From RYN-133 sp036497285 (GTDB lineage Bacteria; Actinomycetota; Actinomycetes; Mycobacteriales; Jatrophihabitantaceae), in the NCBI GenBank assembly GCA_036497285.1, contig DASXJR010000005.1:1-15519 (forward strand): a DNA stretch of 15,519 nucleotides, in the 5' to 3' direction. The notes below the pieces were generated by a model that was given only the letters and a program-made list of their open reading frames with translations, was not told the DNA's origin and ran no database searches. The position numbers and the translations under genes were made by a program. Shown one piece after another: positions 5,826 through 15,519 of the stretch. The first letter of the stretch is position 1. The number at the start of each line of letters is the position of its first letter.

Positions 5826-8115
5826 GTCACTCAACGAGATCCGGGCCGGCGTATTGCGCCGGCCCGGACTCGTATGTGCACCCCTTCGGCAGGAACTGAC
5901 CGCCGCCTACGACGGCTGGCTGGCGACCCGGATCCCGGACGGCGCGCCGGGCATCGCCCTCGTCGCGCTCGGCAGCCTCGGCCGGAGTGAACCGTCGCCC
6001 CGGTCCGATCTCGACCTGGTCCTGCTGCACACCGGCAACGCGGCCGATGTCGCCGAGATCGCCGACTCGATCTGGTACCCGATCTGGGACAGCGGCGTCG
6101 GTCTCGATCACTCGGTACGAAGCCCCGAGGAGGCAGTGCGGGTCGCGCGTGAGGACCTCAAGGCCCTGCTCGGGCTGCTCGACATCCGCCATCTCAGCGG
6201 CGACGCGAACCTGTCCGCAGCAGTGCGCACGGACGTGCTTGCGCTGTGGCGGTCGCGCGCCGGCAAGTTGGTCGGCGAGTTGCGCGAGCTCGCCGCGCAG
6301 CGCTGGCAACTTGCCGGCGAAGGTGCCTTCCTGCTCGAACCCAACGTCAAGGACTCGCGGGGTGGGCTGCGCGACGTGCGGCTTCTGTACGCGCTCGCGC
6401 TGGCCCAGCTCGTCGACCTGCCGACGAACGCACGCGCGGCCGGTGCGGATCTGCTCGACATCCGCGGCGAGTTGCACCGCCTCGCCGGACGCGCCGACGA
6501 CGTGTTGCATCGGCAGGAACACGACGCGGTCGCCGTCGCGCTCGGCCTTCGTACCGACACGGGCGAACCGGACCGCGACGAGGTGCTGCGTCGTGCCAAC
6601 CACGCGGCCCGTACCGTCGCGCACGTCCTCGACCTGGCCTTCCGACGTCTCGCGCCGACGGTGCGGCCGTCCCTTCGGACGAGGCTGTTCGGCGGGACGT
6701 CCGTACGACCGGTGCGCGAGGGAATCGCCCGCGACGTCGTGACGCAGGACGGCGAGGTCACGCTTGCCCGCGACGCCGCACCCGGCACCGACCCCGGACT
6801 CCTGGTGCGCGCTGCGCGGGCAGCGGCCGAGAAGGAGCTGCCGCTGGCCACCGCGACACTCGACCGGTTGCGCAATGAGTGGGGACCGTCGGCCGAGCCG
6901 TGGCCGGACGAGGTGCGCGACGACTTCGTGGCCCTGCTGGGCACCGGCCCGGCCGCGGTGCCGGTCCTCGAGTCGCTCGACCTGGCGGGCCTGCTCGGCC
7001 GGCTGATCCCCGAGTGGGACGCGGTACGCAGCCTGGCCCAGCACAACCCCGTCCATCTCTGGACGGTCGACCGGCACTTGCTCGAGACAGCCGCGCAGGC
7101 TGCCGCGCACACCCGCGAGGTGGACCGTCCCGACCTGCTGCTCGTAGGAGCGCTGCTGCACGACATCGGCAAGGGCTATCCCGGCGACCACTCGGTAGTG
7201 GGCGCCGAGCACGCCCGCAAGATCGCGTGCCGGATGGGTTTCGCCGACAACGACATCGAGGTGATCGCCGCCCTGACCCGGCAACACCTGCTGCTCCCGG
7301 ACACGGCGACACGCCGCGACCTCGACGACCCGATGACGGTCAAGATCGTCGCCGATGCGGTGGACAGTTCCGCGGAGGTCGTCGCGCTGCTGTACCGGCT
7401 GTCGATCGCCGATGCGGCGGCTACCGGCCCGCAGGCGTGGAGCGAGTGGAAGGCAGGCCTGATCGCAGAGCTGGTCCGGCGGGTGGGGGCCGTGCTGCAG
7501 GGCGGCGCGATGCCCGCCGGCACGCCGGTGCTCGACCCCGAGCGGCGCGAGCTCGCCGCGGCCGGTCAGCTGGCCGTAGTGGTGCGCGATCGCGAGGTGA
7601 TCGTCTGCGCGCGCGACGGTGTCGGCGTGCTCTACCGGACAACCGGGGTGCTCGCGCTGCACCTTCTCGACGTGCGCCAGGCGTCGATCCACACGCACGA
7701 CGAGATGGCGGTCAACAGCTTCGTCGTGGAGCCGCGCTTCGGCCGGGTGCCCGACGCCGCGCTGGTTCGTGCCGACCTGTCGCGCGCGCTCGACGGCGAA
7801 CTGCCGCTGGCCGAGCGGCTGCACGAGAAGGAGCGCGCGTACTCGCAGCGGCGCCCGTCCCGTCCGCCGACGGTGAACTGGTTCGACCGCGAAGCCACCG
7901 ATGCCACCGTGCTCGAGATCCGCACCGAGGACAGCATCGGGCTGCTCACCCGCATCACCGCGGCCTTGGAACACTCCGGCGCCGACGTACGCACCGCGCG
8001 CGTATCGACGCTCGGCAACAGCGTGGTCGGCGCGTTCTACCTGACCGACCGACGCGGCCGCCGCGTCGACGCGGAGATGCGCGCCGACATCGAGGTCGAG
8101 CTCCGCCGGGTCTAG
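5806..8115 (+). CDS. glnD: PII nucleotidyltransferase / PII-removing enzyme GlnD
   Basis: 769 aa from the chosen GTG. GlnD modifies and demodifies Tyr51 of PII according to glutamine level. Domains in order: the nucleotidyltransferase with GSLGRSEPSPRSDLDL (56-71; Asp68 and Asp70 are the metal ligands), a helical linker including EPNVKDSRGGLRD, an HD hydrolase domain with HLWTVDRH (from His417) and LLHDIGKG (His452-Asp453), and two C-terminal ACT domains. The second ACT domain is the clearer one (VLEIRTEDSIGLLTRITAALE). Both catalytic centres are intact. The start is ambiguous: GTG at 5806 has GGA 9 nt upstream, while GTG at 5800 is possible. Either overlaps glnK by 20-26 nt, so translational coupling is likely. 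The TAG stop is 6 nt from the end of the convergent gene. Confidence 0.95.
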   Translation: MAPTPSKSLNEIRAGVLRRPGLVCAPLRQELTAAYDGWLATRIPDGAPGIALVALGSLGRSEPSPRSDLDLVLLHTGNAADVAEIADSIWYPIWDSGVGLDHSVRSPEEAVRVAREDLKALLGLLDIRHLSGDANLSAAVRTDVLALWRSRAGKLVGELRELAAQRWQLAGEGAFLLEPNVKDSRGGLRDVRLLYALALAQLVDLPTNARAAGADLLDIRGELHRLAGRADDVLHRQEHDAVAVALGLRTDTGEPDRDEVLRRANHAARTVAHVLDLAFRRLAPTVRPSLRTRLFGGTSVRPVREGIARDVVTQDGEVTLARDAAPGTDPGLLVRAARAAAEKELPLATATLDRLRNEWGPSAEPWPDEVRDDFVALLGTGPAAVPVLESLDLAGLLGRLIPEWDAVRSLAQHNPVHLWTVDRHLLETAAQAAAHTREVDRPDLLLVGALLHDIGKGYPGDHSVVGAEHARKIACRMGFADNDIEVIAALTRQHLLLPDTATRRDLDDPMTVKIVADAVDSSAEVVALLYRLSIADAAATGPQAWSEWKAGLIAELVRRVGAVLQGGAMPAGTPVLDPERRELAAAGQLAVVVRDREVIVCARDGVGVLYRTTGVLALHLLDVRQASIHTHDEMAVNSFVVEPRFGRVPDAALVRADLSRALDGELPLAERLHEKERAYSQRRPSRPPTVNWFDREATDATVLEIRTEDSIGLLTRITAALEHSGADVRTARVSTLGNSVVGAFYLTDRRGRRVDAEMRADIEVELRRV

Positions 8116-8149
8116 GCGGTCCTAGGTGAGCCGACCGGTGCGGTTCACC
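8112..8149. terminator. Two adjacent hairpins at the convergent gene junction, possible bidirectional terminator
   Basis: CTAGG (8112-8116) pairs with CCTAG (8121-8125) around a CGGT loop. The glnD TAG and the opposite-strand TAG (CTA at 8122-8124) sit symmetrically in this stem. Overlapping it at one base, GGTGAGCCG (8125-8133) pairs with CGGTTCACC (8141-8149) across a 7-nt loop, as 9 pairs including one G-U. There is no T-run on either side, so Rho-independent termination is uncertain. Confidence 0.4.
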
Positions 8150-8802
8150 GCGAGCGCGGCGACCGCCCTCAGCGTCGGAGTGGGGTTGGTCGTGCCGGGA
8201 CGCAGGGTGACGGCGACGGTGCGCAGGCCCGCGTGCACCACGACGGTCGGGCCGTACGCCAGCATGTTGGCGCCGAGCAGCAAGGTCGCGTTCCGGCCGG
8301 CGACCTTGGTGCCCGACGAGGTCGCGCCGTGCGCAGTGAAGTCCTGGCTCGTGCCGACCACGCGGTCTGCAGCTGCGCCGACCGAACGGTAGAGGCTGAC
8401 CGAGACCTCGATGGACGGACCCTTGGCCCGGGACACGCCGTACTTGCAGTTGATGTACATCAGCCGGCCGATGGTCGGGTCGCCCCGGCCGATCGAGTAG
8501 GCGGTTGTGCCGGGCAGCTTGTCCCGGATCGCCCGCTCGACGGCGGTGAGCCGCATCGAGTCTCGGCACGTGGCCGCGAGCCGGGTGAACCTCGGCTTCG
8601 GAGGACGCGTGTGGGACGGCCTCGGTTTCGCGGTGCTCGACGTGGCGGGCGTGGACGGAGCGACGGCGGACGTCGACGGAGTCGGGGTCTGCGTGACCGT
8701 CTTGTAGACGGTCTGGCCGGCGACGGTGCGATGCGCGCAGCCGGTGCCGATGGTTGCAACCGCCACCAGACCCACCGTCAGGACGCGGGCTCGGGTCGGC
8801 AT
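8122..8802 (-). CDS. Hypothetical secreted protein, possible lipoprotein
   Basis: 226 aa from the ATG at 8802. The N-terminus MPTRARVLTVGLVAVATIGTGC is a typical signal peptide: basic start, hydrophobic core, then a Cys at position 22. The lipobox is imperfect, because -3 is Gly rather than Leu/Val, so lipid anchoring is possible but not firm. A low-complexity Thr/Pro/Ser linker (about residues 37-72) precedes a globular domain with two cysteines (AATCRDSM and INCKYG) that could form a disulfide. I do not recognise the domain; it recalls small actinobacterial DUF3558-type lipoproteins only in general layout. The frame stays open 25 codons further upstream, but the signal peptide and a -10 box favour this start. 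It converges on glnD and diverges from gltB. Confidence 0.75.
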   Translation of the reverse strand: MPTRARVLTVGLVAVATIGTGCAHRTVAGQTVYKTVTQTPTPSTSAVAPSTPATSSTAKPRPSHTRPPKPRFTRLAATCRDSMRLTAVERAIRDKLPGTTAYSIGRGDPTIGRLMYINCKYGVSRAKGPSIEVSVSLYRSVGAAADRVVGTSQDFTAHGATSSGTKVAGRNATLLLGANMLAYGPTVVVHAGLRTVAVTLRPGTTNPTPTLRAVAALAVNRTGRLT

Positions 8803-8809
8803 GGCTCGT

Positions 8810-8815
8810 AACCTA
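8810..8815 (-). promoter_or_regulatory. -10 box of the minus-strand secreted-protein gene
   Basis: On the minus strand TAGGTT (TANNNT form) ends 7 nt before the ATG at 8802. That would place the transcription start at or beside the start codon, giving a leaderless mRNA, which is common in actinobacteria. No convincing Shine-Dalgarno sequence is present. Confidence 0.4.
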
Positions 8816-8887
8816 ACTCGCGTGTCCAGACGCACGGCACATTTCGAACTCGGCGCGTCCGCTCGGAGATACCTCACAGTGATCTCG

Positions 8888-8918
8888 TTTCAAGCGGCCG
8901 GAAACCGGGCGGTAACCT
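8888..8918 (+). promoter_or_regulatory. Putative gltB promoter overlapping a GlnR-like motif
   Basis: TAACCT at 8913-8918 fits the TANNNT -10 form, with a weak -35 candidate TTTCAA (8888-8893) or TTCAAG (8889-8894) 18-19 nt upstream. Across it, GAAAC (8901-8905), six bases, then GTAAC (8912-8916) matches the central GaAAc-n6-gTnAc part of a GlnR operator at every position. The outer half-sites are poor. Overlap with the -10 would suit repression or polymerase interference; this is inference. Confidence 0.42.
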
Positions 8919-8975
8919 GTTGGGGCTGCAGGGGCCAACGGCGTCCCGATCGACCCGACTCGCTACGGGAGACCC

Positions 8976-13517
<4,542 letters not shown>

Positions 13518-13540
13518 GGGTTTAGTCTCCCGTTCATCAT

Positions 13541-13700
13541 GACGCTCCTGCTGAAAGCCAGCCACCAAGGCGACCCCAGCAGGTTGGATCAAGCCCAAAG
13601 GAGCGCGAGCGACGACGGCTTCGGTCCGACCCCGCCGATCGCGCGAGCGAAGCGAGCTTGCGATTGGAGCGGCAGACGGCCCGAGCGAAGCGAGTGGGCC
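13541..13700. repeat. Hairpin-rich intergenic repeat block with paired GAGCGAAGCGAG motifs
   Basis: This fills most of the 220-bp gap between gltB and pyk. The 12-mer GAGCGAAGCGAG occurs at 13645-13656 and 13683-13694, 38 nt apart. Each copy is embedded in a different closing stem: ATCGC/GCGAT spanning 13638-13664, and GGCCC (13678-13682) with GGGCC (13696-13700). In each the core folds as GC-GAA-GC flanked by possible sheared G-A pairs. A related GAGCGCGAGCGA lies near 13601. The different outer stems around one core suggest members of a dispersed extragenic palindromic family. No coding potential is evident, and no gltD remnant was found. Confidence 0.7.
13547..13583 (+). terminator. Possible hairpin terminator after gltB
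   Basis: CCTGCTG (13547-13553) pairs with CAGCAGG (13577-13583). An inner GCC/GGC stem (13561-13563 with 13569-13571) lies within the 23-nt interior. It begins 29 nt after the gltB stop. No T-run follows, so it could equally be part of the repeat block. Confidence 0.3.
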
Positions 13701-13724
13701 AGATGTCGCTCCATCCACGGCGGA

Positions 13725-13730
13725 TACGAT
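13725..13730 (+). promoter_or_regulatory. -10 box of pyk (leaderless promoter)
   Basis: TACGAT (TANNNT form) ends exactly 7 nt before the GTG at 13738, putting the likely transcription start on the start codon. There is no Shine-Dalgarno sequence in the seven intervening bases. No clear -35 element is seen. Confidence 0.5.
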
Positions 13731-13737
13731 TTGAACT

Positions 13738-15168
13738 GTGACGCGACGCGCAAAAATCGTCTGCACGCTCGGCCCCGCCACGGACACCGTGGAACGGGCT
13801 CGCGCGCTGGTCGAGGCAGGCATGGACGTCGCCCGACTGAACTTCAGCCACGGCACGCATTCCGAGCACGGCCGGCGCTGTCACGAGGTGCGCCAGGCCG
13901 CCCAGGCGTCCGGCCGCAACGTGGCGGTGCTGGCCGACCTGCAGGGTCCGAAGATCCGCCTCGGCCGGTTCGCCGAGGGCCCGGTCGAGTGGGCGCCCGG
14001 CGAGCGGATCCGGATCACCGTCGAGGACATCGAGGGCGACCACGACCGGGTGTCCACCACGTACAAGGAACTGGCCGACGACGTGCGCCCCGGCGACCGG
14101 TTGCTGGTCGACGACGGCAACGTCGCGCTGGTGGCGGTAGAGATCGAGAACGGGACGGACGTCGTCTGCGACGTGCTCGAAGGCGGCACGGTCAGCAACA
14201 ACAAGGGCCTGTCGCTGCCGGGGGTTGTGGTCAGCGTCCCGGCGCTGTCCGAGAAGGACGCCGAGGACCTCGAGTTCGCGCTGCGACTCGGCGTCGACTT
14301 CATCGCGCTGTCGTTCGTGCGCACGCCGGAGGACGTCAAGCTCGTCCACCGCATCATGGACGACGTGGGCGTGCGCCGCCCCGTCATTGCGAAGATCGAG
14401 AAGCCGGAGGCCGTCGACCGGCTGGAAGAGATCGTGCTCGCCTTCGACGGCGTGATGGTGGCGCGTGGCGACCTCGGTGTCGAGATGCCGCTCGAAGAGG
14501 TGCCGGTCGTCCAGAAGCGGTGCGTGCAGGTGTGTCGCGACAACGCCAAACCGGTGATCGTCGCGACGCAGATGCTCGAGTCGATGATTACCCACTCGCG
14601 GCCAACTCGCGCCGAAGCATCCGACGTCGCGAACGCGGTGCTCGACGGAGCGGACGCGGTCATGCTCTCCGGCGAGACGAGCGTGGGCCGCTATCCCGTC
14701 CAGACCGTGGCAACGATGAGCCGCATCCTCACCTCGGTCGAGGAGTCGGGCACCCAGGTCCGGGATCTGCGGCACAACCCACGGACGTCCAGCGGCGCGA
14801 TCGTGAAGGCGGCGCGCGACATCGGAGACGCGCTAGGCGCCGTCGCACTCGTCGCTTTCACCCAGACCGGAGACACCGCGCGACGGCTTTCCCGACTGCA
14901 GCCGGCACAGCGCATCCTCGTCTTCACCCCGGTCGAGCAGGTGCAGCGACAGATGGCGCTGCTGTGGGGCGCCGAGGCGCACCTCGTGTGGACGGTCCGG
15001 ACGACCGACGACATGGTTCGTCAGGTCGACACGGCGTTGCTGAATCGCAGTGTGTGTCGACCCGGCGATCTCGTCGTCATCGTGGCCGGCACGCCGCCGA
15101 CCACACCAGGTGCGACGAACACGATCCGACTGCACCACATCGGTGACGTGCTCCGTCGCGATGTCTGA
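13738..15168 (+). CDS. pyk: Pyruvate kinase
   Basis: 476 aa, the usual bacterial length. It converts phosphoenolpyruvate and ADP to pyruvate and ATP at the end of glycolysis. The N-terminus RRAKIVCTLGPATDTVE is the family opening, followed by MDVARLNFSHGTHSEH. ADLQGPKIRLG marks the start of the B domain, which runs to KGLSLPG. The catalytic lysine lies in the signature IAKIEKPEAVDRLEEI. MVARGDLGVEMPLEEVP and ATQMLESMI complete the active site. The C-terminal domain carries the effector site of allosteric forms. The start GTG is chosen because the family N-terminus begins there and a -10 box precedes it by 7 nt. An ATG-initiated frame from 13539 is another frame and not homologous. The 3' end overlaps tesB by 8 nt. 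Confidence 0.97.
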   Translation: MTRRAKIVCTLGPATDTVERARALVEAGMDVARLNFSHGTHSEHGRRCHEVRQAAQASGRNVAVLADLQGPKIRLGRFAEGPVEWAPGERIRITVEDIEGDHDRVSTTYKELADDVRPGDRLLVDDGNVALVAVEIENGTDVVCDVLEGGTVSNNKGLSLPGVVVSVPALSEKDAEDLEFALRLGVDFIALSFVRTPEDVKLVHRIMDDVGVRRPVIAKIEKPEAVDRLEEIVLAFDGVMVARGDLGVEMPLEEVPVVQKRCVQVCRDNAKPVIVATQMLESMITHSRPTRAEASDVANAVLDGADAVMLSGETSVGRYPVQTVATMSRILTSVEESGTQVRDLRHNPRTSSGAIVKAARDIGDALGAVALVAFTQTGDTARRLSRLQPAQRILVFTPVEQVQRQMALLWGAEAHLVWTVRTTDDMVRQVDTALLNRSVCRPGDLVVIVAGTPPTTPGATNTIRLHHIGDVLRRDV

Positions 15169-15519
15169 GGCCGTCGACGGCGATCAACCTGCGCTCGACG
15201 CACTGATCCGCCTGCTCGATCTTTCCGAGATCGGGCCGGACACCTTCCAGGGCGTGAGCCCGGAGTCACGGCTGCAGCGCGTGTTCGGCGGTCAGGTCGC
15301 CGGTCAGGCGCTGATCGCTGCGGGACGGACCGTGCCGGCCGACCGGGCAGTGCACTCCCTGCATGCGTACTTCATCCGGGCCGGCGATCCGAGCGTCCCG
15401 ATCGAATACCAGGTCGAACGGATTCGGGACGGTCGATCGTTCACGACCCGGCGAGTGCTCGCGATCCAGCATGACAAGCCGATCTTCATCTTGTCCGCGT
15501 CGTTCCAGCTCGACCAGCC
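15161..15519 (+). CDS. tesB: Acyl-CoA thioesterase II, N-terminal part (3' end outside window)
   Basis: The first 119 codons of a TesB-type double-hotdog thioesterase, cut by the right window edge. It hydrolyses medium- and long-chain acyl-CoAs to free fatty acids and CoA in the cytoplasm. Recognisable family features are LLDLSEIGPDTFQG, RVFGGQVAGQALIAAGRTV, the strand VHSLHAYFIRAGDPSVPI (where the family has 'HSLH.YF..PG'), and the YQVERIRDGRSFTTRRV motif. Full TesB proteins are about 285 aa, and the catalytic Asp/Thr/Gln residues of the second hotdog lie outside the window. The ATG lies within the last codons of pyk (8-nt overlap), so the pair is almost certainly co-transcribed. The same pykA-tesB1 adjacency is known in M. 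tuberculosis. Confidence 0.93.
   Translation, partial: MSEAVDGDQPALDALIRLLDLSEIGPDTFQGVSPESRLQRVFGGQVAGQALIAAGRTVPADRAVHSLHAYFIRAGDPSVPIEYQVERIRDGRSFTTRRVLAIQHDKPIFILSASFQLDQ

Noticed and set aside
5827..7974. 715-aa minus-strand frame
   Set aside because: It is antisense to glnD, which has intact NTase, HD and ACT motifs. Its product shows no family features.
8803..8877. N-terminal extension of the minus-strand gene to an ATG at 8877
   Set aside because: It would bury the signal peptide behind 25 extra residues and ignore the -10 box at 8810-8815.
13518..13737. Degraded gltD remnant
   Set aside because: I looked in translated frames for GltD signatures (Fe-S cysteine pairs, GXGXXG) and saw none. 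The region is repeats and hairpins.
13539..15146. 535-aa plus-strand frame through the gltB-pyk gap and pyk
   Set aside because: It is out of frame with pyk, Arg-rich and without motifs, a shadow of the true pyk frame.

Overview
The window is GC-rich DNA of an actinobacterium. Most codons end in G or C, several genes start with GTG, and two genes look leaderless behind TANNNT -10 boxes. The gene families also fit: an L,D-transpeptidase tail of mycobacterial type, an amtB-glnK-glnD operon with a GlnR-like box, and a pyk-tesB pair. I cannot name the genus from sequence alone. The content is almost entirely core metabolism. I found no CRISPR array, tRNA, rRNA, intact insertion sequence, phage gene or defence system.

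Layout. Positions 1-141 hold the last 46 codons of an L,D-transpeptidase. A 54-bp tandem repeat with a palindromic core follows (142-281). Next is a tightly packed forward run: ftsY (SRP receptor GTPase), tdh (threonine 3-dehydrogenase) and kbl (2-amino-3-ketobutyrate CoA ligase). The ftsY stop directly abuts the tdh ATG, and the tdh stop overlaps the kbl ATG. Right after the kbl stop are four copies of a 12-mer, two in each orientation (3677-3741), followed by an unrecognised 68-aa protein. A GlnR-like box then precedes the nitrogen operon amtB-glnK-glnD (ATGA overlap, then a 20-nt overlap). glnD converges on a minus-strand gene for a secreted, possibly lipid-anchored protein. That gene is divergent from gltB (glutamate synthase large subunit), which has its own GlnR-like motif. 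gltB is not followed by gltD. Instead there is a 220-bp intergenic region rich in repeats and hairpins, then pyk (pyruvate kinase) and the first 119 codons of tesB (acyl-CoA thioesterase II).

How the genes fit together. amtB, glnK and glnD form the ammonium uptake and sensing module: transporter, PII protein and PII-modifying enzyme. gltB makes glutamate from glutamine and 2-oxoglutarate. The GlnR-like motifs before amtB and gltB suggest shared nitrogen control, but this is inferred from short motifs. tdh and kbl together convert threonine to glycine plus acetyl-CoA. From memory of M. tuberculosis, ftsY is followed directly by amt-glnB-glnD, so tdh-kbl plus the small ORF looks like an insertion into, or rearrangement of, that conserved order.

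No previously undescribed system is evident. The points most worth a second look are the missing gltD next to gltB, the symmetric four-copy 12-mer behind kbl, the two GlnR-like boxes, and the two repeat-bearing intergenic regions.
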